Assembly: GCF_036884655.1 (NCBI RefSeq)
Contig: NC_088355.1
Coordinates: 21,888,001 to 21,952,000, forward strand
Source: Musa acuminata AAA Group
Taxonomy: Eukaryota > Streptophyta > Magnoliopsida > Zingiberales > Musaceae
Direction: 5' to 3'
DNA length: 64,000 nucleotides
Position numbers and translations under genes: made by a program
The notes under the pieces: model-generated
Databases searched by the model: none
What the model saw: the letters and a program-made list of their open reading frames with translations, nothing else
Told to the model about the DNA's origin: nothing
In this document: piece after piece, positions 54,585 to 64,000 of the stretch
Layout: every line of letters starts with the position of its first letter
Position numbering within the stretch: position 1 is the first letter of the stretch

Positions 54585-57333
54585 TTTTTTTTTTTTATAA
54601 GTAAAAGTAAATTGATTAAGTGTAAAATTTCTACAAATAGCTTTATCTATACACATGCGGTAGTCATGACTACACATGCTATAGACTATAACTCCTAACT
54701 ATAGCCAATCAAATAAAATGTAATGTCCAGATATGCCAAGACTACCTATGAGTACAACACATTATTAAAGCATATAACTATGGGATACATACAATTCTTT
54801 AACATAATTCCCAAGATCTTTAGCTAATAGCAAAATTGAATCTGATAAAAATATATTTTTCTCTTCGTGTAAGTGCTCCATTTTGAGATCGTGCTCCATA
54901 CATGATCTTGAGTCTCTAATAATCTCTATCAATAGCTGAGCATTGTTTTTGTGTTGACACTCAAATATTCTGTTATATCTCTCCTTCCACATCCACCAAA
55001 TAGTGCATCTTAAAGTAACCTTAGCCAATTGTGTAAGAGGTCCTTTTCTTGAGAAACATTGCATGAGTTCGCCTAATTCTTGATATAAATTTGGCTACGG
55101 TAGCCTATTGAGTTCAAATCGTCAAAGAATCTCCTTCTATGTTCATTTAGTATAGTCACAAGCAAAATAAAGGTGGTCCACAATTTCTTCCACAAAGGGA
55201 GCATCAATTAACATGGTAAATACCACTTCTCTTAATATTGTCTATTGTAGGTAGTTTATCAAGAAGGGCCTGCCATGTGCACAAGGAATGTCTCTAGGAT
55301 CTCGGTCAATCTCATGTCCAATTGCTTGGGATCCACTTGTTGTTTCGATGTGACACTAAATTTGCCATTATTATAAGGCCAAATAAGCATATCTGAAGAG
55401 TTGTTCCTGATTGGAATAGCTGTGATAGTCAGCCAAAGAGATAACATTTCAAGAGAAATAGGATTAGGCAGTCACCAAGTACCGTTAGCAATGAACTCGG
55501 AAACCTTTCAATATTTGGGGCCCCAAGGTCTTTTCGTATTCTGTCACATTATAATTGAAATATACTCTTCCTATTCACCCAAGGATCATACCGCATATTA
55601 GTACTAGTTCTAGAAGAGAATACATAGGAAATGTTTAGCCAATTTCTTACCTTCAAAATTCCTTTCCAAACTACAGAGTATATGTTCTTGCTAAAATTTC
55701 CCAAATTGATTTATTGGAAAGATACCTAGTAGAAACTTATTGTGACCATAAGGAATGATTGTTTTGTAAAAGATCCCATAATTACTTTACCAAACATGCT
55801 TTATTCCATTCTCTACTATTTCTCAAGTTCAACCCCCCTTCATCTTTCGGTTTGCAGATACTATCCTAATTTACCATATGTATTATCTTACCATTTGTGT
55901 CATTCCAGAAGAAGTTCATAAATAATCGTTCAATATCCTAGAGAAGTTCAAAAGGCAAAAGAAATGCATTAGACCAATAAATAGAGTAAGAGTGCAACAC
56001 CGAATGAATAAGTTCAAGTCGTCCTGCTTTTGAAAGAAGCCTATTTTTTCAGGAGAAAATTTTATTATTTATTTTTTGCATGATAGGGTGAAAGTGGGTT
56101 TTGTGAATGCCAATGGATATGAGTGGGGGACTTAGATAAGGAACTAGCATATTTTCGTCACTAAACCCCAGAGTATATGCAATAAAGTCCTTATACTCAA
56201 TGCAAGAACCCATGTAGACTTTACTTTTCGCATAATTTAACTGAAGGCCAGAAACTATACCAAAGTCATTCAGAATAGTAGCCAGGTTCCTCACTCAAGT
56301 TGAATCATTCTGAAGAAAGATAAGAAGATCATTTGCAAAGGTTATATGTGATATATGAATAGAACTAGCATGGGGTACCTTCATGCTGCCATCAGAGACT
56401 GCTTGTTCCAACATACAGCTGAGTCCTTCCATTGCAATAGTAAAAAGATATAGAGAGAGTGGATCATCTTGTCAGATACCATTTGTGCTCCCAAAACAGC
56501 CAATAGGTGAGCCATTAAAGAGTATCGAAAACTTTGGAGTTTCTAAACAACGTTGAATCTAATTAACCTATTGTTGAGGGAAGTTCATACCGAGGAGCAT
56601 CTTATAGATAAAGTTTCTATTAATTGAATCAAAAGGCTTTTCGTAATTAGCTTTAAAATAGATTTTTATCCCTCTTGCCTTTGAGTGCAGATCCTTGACC
56701 AAGTCATTAGTAAGAAGAATATTATAATGTATACTTCTTCCTTTGATGAAAGCATTAGGACTAATGATCTTGTGCATTACCTTTTGCATTCTATTTGTCT
56801 ATACTTTGGAGATGATCTTGTAAATAAAGTTACATAATGATATTAGCCGATAGTTCTCTAGTGAAACAGCCCTTGTATTCTTGGGAATTAAAGAAATGAA
56901 TGTACAATTCATCTCTCTAAGAATATGACCTAAAGAGAAAAAATGTTGGCAAGCTTTAATCACATCATTACCAATAATAGACCATGCAATTTGGTAAAAT
57001 TCAGTTGAAAATCCATCCAGACCAGGGCTTTTGTGCTTCGATGACTTAAAGACATCTCTTACAATTTTTCATCTGTAATTAGGACATTTAGGATTAAAAT
57101 GGCACCCGAATCAAGCTTTCTAGTTAGCTCCATATGAATGTTATTATGTTACACCGCTTGATTGAGTAAGGAATAAAAAAATTTCTCAATGTGTGCTTTA
57201 ACCTCATCTAAATTCTCAATAAGGTTATCATATTTGTCTCTGCATTTTCTGATGTGGTTAATGACCCTTTGAGTAGCAATGGAAGCATAGAAAAACTTAG
57301 TGTTGGAATCCCCTAGGTCTCATAGCAGAAAAG
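54585..57333 (-). mobile_element. Inner LINE, same family, inserted in reverse
   Basis: Poly-T at 54585-54596 is its A tail on the minus strand. Flanks GACAACATGAACTC (54571-54584) and GATGACTTGAACTC (57334-57347) are a decayed target-site duplication. It is 5'-truncated at about 57325 within the GGGGATTCCAACAC linker. Its orientation is opposite to the host LINE. Confidence 0.87.
54765..57325 (-). pseudogene. LINE reverse transcriptase and zf-RVT tail, inner copy
   Basis: RT pieces: 56568-56789 (IKGRSIHYNILLTNDLVKDL; motif A reads KANYEKPFDS with Asp replaced by Asn), the catalytic box as FAND at 56328-56339, and 56049-56294 (GIVSGLQLNYAKSKVYMGSC). Downstream are the zinc-finger RVT domain (LIWPYNNGKFSVTSKQ, 55259-55447) and the C-terminal IWWMWKERYNRIFE stretch (54765-55064). 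Several stops separate these pieces. Confidence 0.9.
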
Positions 57334-57347
57334 GATGACTTGAACTC

Positions 57348-58230
57348 ATCCATTCGGTATTATATTCTTACTCTATTTATTGGTCTAGTGTATTTCTTTA
57401 GCTTGTTAGACTTCTCTAGGATATTGAATGGTTATTTACGAACTTCTTCTAGAATGGCACAAATGTCAAGATAATACATATGATAAATTGTGACAGCATC
57501 TGGAAACCGAAAGATGAAGGGGGGCTGGAAACTGAAAGATGAAGGGGGGCTGAACTTGAGAAATACTAGAGACTGAAATAAAATATGTTTGGTATAGCAA
57601 TTGTGAGATCTTTTGTAAAACAATTATTCCATATTGGTCACAATGGGTTTCTACTAGGTATCTTTCTAAGGAATTAATTTAGGAAGTTTTATAAAAAACA
57701 TACTACTCGGCAGCTTGGAAAGAAATTTTGAAGGCAAGGAATTGGCTAATCAAACACATTTCCTATGCAATCTCTTCCGGAACTAGTACTAATATGTGGT
57801 ATGATATCAGATTTAATTTTGTTATTAGTTAAAGATATTTGGAATGATACTAAAGAATTGTATGTATCTTGGAGTTATCTGCTTTAATAATGTGTTATAC
57901 CCATAGGTAATCTTGGCATATCAGGACATTACATTTTATTTGGTGGCTACAGTGAGGAGTCATAATCTACAGCATGTGTAGTCATAACTACACTTTATTT
58001 GTTCACTATAGTTAAGAGTCATAGTCTACAACATGTGTAGTTATGACTATCTCTTTGTTTGACTACTCTAGGAGATAAGTTTGTGGAGTAAGACCATTCT
58101 AACCTTGAGGCGGGGTGCACTATCCTAGACTACTCAATGAGATATCATGCTTTAGTCTATGACTTGTATAGACAAAGCTATTTGTATAAACTTTACACTT
58201 AATTCATTTACTTTTACTTACCAAAAAAAA
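57348..58230 (+). other. 3' part of the outer LINE
   Basis: Continues the outer LINE after the inner insertion (TCTTACTCTATTTATTGGTC). It carries fragments of the zf-RVT region and the 3' end shared with the inner LINE (GGTAATCTTGGCATATCAGG, TTTACACTTAATTCATTTAC) before CCAAAAAAAA. No intact frame. Confidence 0.82.
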
Positions 58231-58541
58231 CTAAAGGAGAGAAACCTATTGTATCCAATTTAAGTTTGAGAAGAGAAGGAAGAGGAATTGAATTAGAGGA
58301 AGAAAAAACTTTGCTTTGGCTTGAGATTTTGCATTAATTCCACACCTTTGGGATTCAAATTCAATTTAGAAGAGTTCTAACCCATTCATATAGAACTCTT
58401 GATCTCTGATTTCATCTTAATCTTAAAAATTTTGGAAGACTTTGGCTTCATACATGATATTTCTTTCGTTTGGGAACAAAATTGTGAATCTGAAATTTTT
58501 TGAAGATTTGATATTTCTGTATGTATTATTCTAGCCATAAC

Positions 58542-58996
58542 TGTTAGAGCTAGCCCCAGGAAATTTACCACAAGGTAATTTTGGTAACCCAACAAGACAA
58601 TAAAACATAAAGAATAAAAGCGAGACAATAACACCAGAATACCAGATATACGTGGTTCGGTCAATTGACTTTGACTTACATCCATGGACGAAAGAGGAGC
58701 AAATTACTACTGCAAAAGAGGGACAATTACAAATGTCTTAGGAAGATGTTCCTAGGCCATAAAACACCCGAAAATACTAAACAAGAAAAATCAAACTATA
58801 AGTCCAAACTATTTAACTGAGTATGGAGTTAAACCAAAGCAAACACTTAGGTTTTTCTTGTGGTGCCACTTATGGTACCTCTTGTGGTGCATGTGGTACA
58901 TCTGACTTCAAAGCTCAGACCCTTATTTATAGTTCCAATAGGAGACAACATGTCTGATTTTCCCGATGTGGGACTATAGGACTTGCCAAACTAACA
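58542..58996 (-). repeat. 3' LTR of element H
   Basis: 455 bp, TGTTAGAGCTAGCCCC to AAACTAACA. Preceded by the ATAAC duplication. Confidence 0.94.
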
Positions 58997-59012
58997 AATC
59001 TCCACCTTGGCA
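58997..59012 (-). other. Polypurine tract of element H
   Basis: The minus strand reads CCAAGGTGGAGATTT next to the 3' LTR, a form common in Tnt1-like copia elements. Confidence 0.88.
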
Positions 59013-59062
59013 TGTCCCAACAAAACTTGCTCCACCTTCTTCATAAAAGCCCCAACGGGCAA

Positions 59063-60340
59063 TCACCAACAATGAACACCAACTAAGTCCAAACCCTGCT
59101 TGAACTTGTAAACCGGAAGATGCTTCGTAAGCATATCAGTTGGATTGTCATTCGTATGAATTTTTTGAACAAGGACCTTTCCCTCAGCAATGGTATCCCA
59201 TTTGCATCCAATAATTTTCTTACCCGAAGACGGCTTCACAAGATCCCAAGTTATATTCCGATGGAGAGATTCAATTTCTTCATTCATCGTAATTAACCAC
59301 TTAGTGGAATTATCACAAGAAACTGCATCTGCGTAGGAAGTAGGCTTACCAACTTCACTTATTTCTTCTGCAACAGACAAAGCATATGTAATTAAATTTG
59401 CATATCTTTGTGGTGGTCGAATATCTCTCCGTGGTCTATCCTTGGCACGTTCGGCCACACCATTTTGCTGAGGCGTCATCCTAACAGTGCGATGCCGAAC
59501 GATTCCTTCATTTTTGCAGAATTCTTCAAAATCACCTTCACAAAATTCCATGCCATTATCTGTTCGAAGCCGCTTAATCTGTTTACCTGTTTGCTTCTCT
59601 ATCAAAGCCTTTCATTATTTAAAGGTTAGAAAAACATCATTTTTATGCTTTAGAAAATAAACCCAAACTTTCATTGAATAATTGTCAATGAAAGTCAACA
59701 TATACCTAGCACCACCCTTAGATTGAACATGAGCTGGACCCCAAAGGTCTGAATGAATATAGTCAAGAGTACCTTTCATTTTGTGAACTACCGGAGAAGT
59801 GAAGCTGACTCTTTTCTGCTTTCCAAAAATGCAGTGTTCACAAAAATCAAGTGGCCCAGTACTATATCCGCAAAGTAGACCCCTTTTGCTCAATATGCTC
59901 AAACCTTTCTCGCTCATATGACCCAAACGCATATGCCATAATTTGGTGATGTCAGAATCAGACAATGATGATGACGAGACTGCAACCGAACCTGTGATAG
60001 TAGTTCCCTGCAGAATATACAAGCTACCAGACCTACAAGCTTTTATAACAACAAGAGCACTTCTAGAAACTTTCATAACTCCACCTTCAGCTATGTATTT
60101 ACACACAAGGGCCTCTAGGGTGCCTAAAGAGATGAGATTCTTTTTTAAATCAGGAACATGTCTAACATTAGTGAGCGTCCTCACAATACCATCATGCATT
60201 TTAATTCAGATTGTGCCTCTACCAACAACATCACATGCGGCATTATTGCCCATCAAAATAATTCCACCATTACAAGATTCATATGTGGAAAACAAATCCC
60301 TATTGGGACACATGTGATAAGAACAACCTGAATCTAAAAT
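59063..60340 (-). pseudogene. Pol of element H with in-frame deletions of integrase end and RT core
   Basis: 59615-60199 encodes the pre-integrase module ([31 protein letters not shown]) and the integrase start (HSDLWGPA, first Asp). 59063-59605 continues with RTDNGMEFCEGDFEEF (second Asp) and PQQNGVAERA (Glu present), then jumps to a Pro/Arg-rich linker (RPRRDIRPPQRY), the pre-RT KWLITMNEEIESLHRN stretch, GCKW, and directly to the RNase H tail HTNDNPTDMLTKHLP. The YVDD box and RNase H body are missing. Both joins keep the frame. A stop lies between the two pieces near 59610. Protease near 60200-60340 is eroded (a Ser-Gly-like CSYHMCP region). Confidence 0.9.
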
Positions 60341-61213
60341 CTATTCATATTTAGACATCGTCCTGTCATCAATAGCAAAGAAAATATTTTCAACATTCTC
60401 ATCAGATGCTACACTAGCTTCAGCAGACTCAGTAGTTTTCTCAACAAAATTTTCCTTTTGCTTTAATTTATTTTTCAATTTAAAGCAATTAGATTTAATG
60501 TGCCCCATTTTATGCCAATATTTGCATTCCAAATTTCTATGTCTGGATTTAGATCTAGAGTTAGATCTACTACTGTTAAATTCTCTTTTATCCATTCCCC
60601 CCCTAACAACTAGACCCTCAGCCTGATTCTCTCTACTTTCCCCAATGATATTCTTGTCTATCTACTCCTTAGATTTCAATGCAGATTTAATTTCTTGATA
60701 CAAAACTATTTCTTTTCCATAAATCAAAGTATTACGGAAATGCTTAAAAGATTGGGGAAGAGAATACAAGAGTAACAAAGCCTTATCCTCATCATCAATT
60801 TTTGCATCTATATTCTCCAAATCCATAACCAAATAATCAAACTTATAAAGATGCGAGAGTATAGATGTACATTCAGTCATCCGAAGCATATACAGACTCT
60901 ACTTCAAGTAGAGACAATTCTCCACTGTCCTCTTCATGTACAAGGCTTGAAGCTTGTCCCACATGCTCTTAGCCGTAGTCTCTGTAGCTACCTCCCGGAA
61001 AACCTCGTTAGAGAGATTTAGAATGATGTTTGATCGAGCCTTCTTATCCATACCCGCAAGCTCTTCTTTTGACATATCATTTGGAATGCTCTCGGCTCCC
61101 TATAGTACCAAATCAACTCCGTCTTGAACTAAAATGGCCTCCATCTTGAGTTGCCACAAGCCGAAGAAGACATTTCTATCGAATTTCTTGACAACAATCT
61201 TTGTTATTATCAT
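60341..61213 (-). pseudogene. Gag of element H
   Basis: Starts near 61213 (the region reads KKFDRNVFFGLWQLKMEAIL, typical copia gag), has a TAG at about 61100, and continues via 60662-60889 (SLPQSFKHFRNTLIYGKE) to a zinc knuckle CKYWHKMGHIKSNC (60341-60595), where the second Cys is Trp. Stops near 60660 and 60895 further break it. Confidence 0.9.
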
Positions 61214-61238
61214 CGTTGCCAAAAGATCCCAGAACCAG

Positions 61239-61250
61239 GCTCTGATACCA
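61239..61250 (-). other. Primer-binding site of element H
   Basis: Minus strand TGGTATCAGAGC, three bases inside the LTR edge at 61254. Confidence 0.93.
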
Positions 61251-61253
61251 GTT

Positions 61254-61707
61254 TGTTAGGGCTAGCCCCAGGAAATTTACCACAAGGTAATTTTGGCAAC
61301 CCAATAGGATAATAAAACAGAAAGAATAAAAGCGAGACAAGAACACCAGAACACCAGATATACGTGGTTCGGTCAATTGACTTTGACCTACATCCACGAA
61401 AGAAAGAGGAGCAAATTACTACTGCAAAAGAGGGACAATTACAAATACCTTAAGAAGATGTTCCTAGGCCATAAAACACCTAAAAATACTAAACAAGAAA
61501 AACCAAACTATAAGTCCAAACTATTTAACTTAGTATGGACTTAAACCAAAGCAAACACTTAGGTTTTTCTTGTGGTGCCACTTATTGTACCTCTTGTGGT
61601 GCATGTGGTGTATCTGACTTCAAAGCTCAGACCCTTATTTATAGTTCAATAGGAGACAACAAGTCTGATTTTCCCGATGTGGGACAATGGGACTTGCTAA
61701 ACTAACA
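61254..61707 (-). repeat. 5' LTR of element H
   Basis: 454 bp, TGTTAGGGCTAGCCCC to AAACTAACA, differing from the left copy at a modest number of sites. Followed by ATAAC. Confidence 0.94.
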
Positions 61708-62524
61708 ATAACTTTCTACCCAGATTTTGGATTCAGGCGAAATCAAATTAATCCAAAAATAGACTCACAGCTCTTTCTTTTAGTATCAAGATTGATAAAT
61801 TTGGAGTTTATTTGCCTATCCAAACTGTTATTTAAACTGACCCTATGAAATCTGTAAAATAGAGACTGTTGGTTTTGACCTTTCAGTACTCTCTTGCTTA
61901 TAACTCTCTGTTGGGAACTCTGATTTATGAAAAGCTTGATTTATCAAAAAAATCCTTACTTTATGTTGGAAATTGATTTCAACTAAAATCCATACTTTAG
62001 TTGAGCTTTATATTATTGCTTCAAATTTTTCTATACTCTTTGTCCTACAAGTATTTGCATACCTGAATCCGTTATGTAAACTTCATATTTTTATTGCAAT
62101 GTTTCATATAGGCACATGTCGTTATTCCGCATATGTTTCCGATATGTGTCAACTTTATTATTCACAATATCATTTTGTGCTTTAGTGTTTATGGAATTAT
62201 GTGGACCTTAGCTAGAAATAGTTAAGGAATTATTTGGACTTTCCCATAAATGGTAAAGGGATTATCTGGACTTTTGCTAGAAATGATAAAGGGTATATGC
62301 TTACAGCTCACGATACTCTGCCGGCTCCCTCTGACTTCATCCAAACATGGATGGGTAATGCTCCCAGACTTGGGAGATTATGTTTGGGATCTCACTTCAC
62401 CTTCTATCTATTTAATATGATTTCCAGAGTTTTGGTTATGTACTTCTATATGTGCCTTGAATAAGAATGAAATGTGTGCAACGTCAAATGCGATGTTTGA
62501 GCTTCTGTTTCGTATTTGTTCTTT

Positions 62525-63505
62525 AATATGCTATGAAATGCTTGATATGCCGTTGATATATTTTAAAGCATTTCATACACCATTGATATGTTCTAAAGCA
62601 TTTCATCAGCCATTAATATGTTCCGAAGCATTTTATCCGCCATTCATATGTTCCGAAGCATTCATCCACCATTGATATGTTTCGAAATATTTCATCTATC
62701 ATTGATATGCTCTGAAATGATTCATCTGCCTTCGATATCCTCCGTAACATTTCATACGTCATTGATATGCTCCGTAATGCTTCCTATGCCATTGATATAC
62801 TCTGAAATGCTTCATATGCCATTGATTTGTTCCGAAGCATTTCATCCACCATTGATATGTTTCAAAATGTTTCATTTGCCATTGATATGCTCCTAATGCT
62901 TTATATGACATTAATATATTCGGAAGCATTTAATCCGTCATTGATATATTTCAAAATTTTCATTTATTATTGATATGCTCCAAAATATTTCATATGTCCC
63001 TGATATGCCCCAAAATGCTTCATATGCCATTGATATGCTCTGTAATGTATCATATGCCATTAATATACTCCGAAATGCTTCATATACCATTGATATATTC
63101 CGAAGCATTTCATCCACCATTGATATGTTGCGAAATATTTCATCCGCCATTGATATGCTCTTAAATACTTCATATGCCATTTATATGCTCCATAACATTT
63201 CATTCGTCATAGATATGTTCTAAAATATTTTATTTGTTATTAATATGCTCTAAAACATTTCATACGTCCTTGATATGCTCCAAAATATTTCATATGTCAT
63301 TGATATGCTCCGAAACATTTCATAAGTCTTTGATATACTCCAAAATGCTTCATATGCCATTGATATACTTCGTAACATTTCATCCGCTATTGATATGCTC
63401 CGAAATGTTTCCTATGCCATTAATATACTCTGAAATGCTTCATAAGCCTTTGAAATGTTCCGAAGCATTTCTTCCGCCATTGATATATTCCGAATATTTC
63501 ATTAC
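62525..63505 (+). repeat. 30-bp minisatellite, ~32 units (LTR U3)
   Basis: The same repeat as 51560-52465, about 980 bases, with the same consensus variants but a different unit order. Frames of 64-97 codons on both strands result from the period being a multiple of three. It ends about 210 bases before TATATAAAA at 63718. Confidence 0.93.
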
Positions 63506-63717
63506 ATCAATGATTTACTCCAATTAGTCTTTACTCTCTTGTTAAGAACAAAATATGCTTTGAATGAAATGACATTATAATTCTGCATTCGTTGAGTGGC
63601 TATCTATGAACTCTTGTATCCCTATCTTATATTTGGTACCTTATTTGCTTTGAAACTATCTTTTTTTGTAATTGATATATTAGTCGCTTACTGAGCTCTA
63701 TGTGCTCACCCCATTGC

Positions 63718-63726
63718 TATATAAAA
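63718..63726 (+). promoter_or_regulatory. Putative TATA box of the rightmost giant LTR
   Basis: TATATAAAA aligned with 24601 and 52665, in the same position relative to the minisatellite and the ACTGAGCTC stretch. Confidence 0.55.
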
Positions 63727-64000
63727 TTTTTAGAATAGCTTGTTGCTCGCTAAAATGTTTAAATTAGGCTAATGCTATGGAAAGCTATAAAATTTTGGGC
63801 AAACCTTTAGTGAATGATATGTTTTTTTTGTATAAGTACATTTAGTGTCTAATGGAATATTAATGGTAAATATGAACTTATGAGTTTTGTAAAAGTTTAA
63901 ATAACCTCTAATGTTTAGGATTTTGGAGTGTTAAGTAAATTTGTGTATTGATATGAACATGTGGTAAATATTAGTTTTTGTGATTGTATAAAATCCCACA

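Larger units (their letters stand above)
53095..58230 (+). mobile_element. 5'-truncated LINE (RT-bearing), outer copy
   Basis: Flanked by CTAAAGGAG at 53086-53094 and 58231-58239, after an A-rich tail (58223-58230). It contains the end of the endonuclease-RT linker, reverse transcriptase and, beyond the inner LINE, the 3' region. Endonuclease is absent. Without the inner element it is about 2.4 kb. Confidence 0.85.
58542..61707 (-). mobile_element. Element H: internally deleted Ty1/copia element
   Basis: 3,166 bp flanked by ATAAC (58537-58541 and 61708-61712), with LTRs of 455 and 454 bp, a Met primer site and a classical polypurine tract. The gag, integrase and RNase H ends are present but nearly all reverse transcriptase is gone. 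The LTR and polypurine sequences suggest the Tork/Tnt1-like copia lineage; this is an inference. Confidence 0.94.
52863..64000 (+). repeat. Giant LTR, plus strand, split by a LINE and element H; runs off the window
   Basis: LTR pieces are 52863-53094, 58231-58541 and 61713-64000. 52863-53094 equals the reverse complement of 48270-48480, 58240-58541 includes the TTTGCTTTGGCTTGAGATTT stretch, and 61713 onward carries the ATAGGCACATG region, the 30-bp array and TATA. The first ~90 bases of the LTR are missing on the left. Confidence 0.85.

Overview
This window is plant nuclear DNA made almost entirely of transposable elements. No host gene, tRNA, rRNA or CRISPR array was recognised. The evidence is Ty1/copia elements of the SIRE/Maximus type, a chromodomain-bearing Ty3/gypsy element, a giant-LTR gypsy family, plant-type LINE reverse transcriptase with DUF4283 ORF1 remnants, and primer-binding sites matching plant initiator-Met tRNA (TGGTATCAGAGC). 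It looks like gene-poor heterochromatin of an angiosperm. The species cannot be fixed from the sequence.

Layout, left to right. (A) 1-8403: minus-strand SIRE-type copia, cut by the window start. Its 5' LTR is split by element B (1575-7482), a pol-deleted gypsy, which itself carries a giant solo LTR (2194-4785). 8404-8706 is a giant-LTR end, followed by a DUF4283 ORF1 remnant (8707-9505) that resumes at 18989. (D) 9506-18983: the only structurally intact element, a SIRE-type copia with full gag and pol reading frames separated by one in-frame TAG. (F) 19329-47627: a SIRE element truncated on the right, whose 5' LTR contains E. (E) 19557-43557: a chromovirus, itself broken by G (20965-30859, giant-LTR gypsy) and C (31680-40018, SIRE-type copia). 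47628-50428 holds a giant-LTR fragment, a 50-60 bp tandem array and a second DUF4283 copy. 50429-52862 holds rearranged giant-LTR pieces with a large 30-bp minisatellite. 52863-64000 is another giant LTR, broken by a LINE (53095-58230, with an inverted LINE of the same family inside it) and by H (58542-61707, a copia element with an in-frame reverse-transcriptase deletion).

The nesting order is read directly from matching 5-bp target-site duplications: TTTAC (B), ATTCT (solo LTR), ATCTC (D), GCTTG (E), GAAGT (G), ACTAG (C) and ATAAC (H). The deepest stack is DUF4283 unit < F < E < G or C. By eye, LTR-pair similarity makes G youngest, then D, with C and H older.

Most noteworthy: an in-frame TAG at the identical gag/pol position in three SIRE copies; a nearly identical LTR pair around a dead, mostly deleted interior in G, meaning it moved with help from another element; expansion of a 30-bp repeat just upstream of a TATA box in the giant LTRs; and an empty-site paralogue at 50189 that confirms the D insertion.
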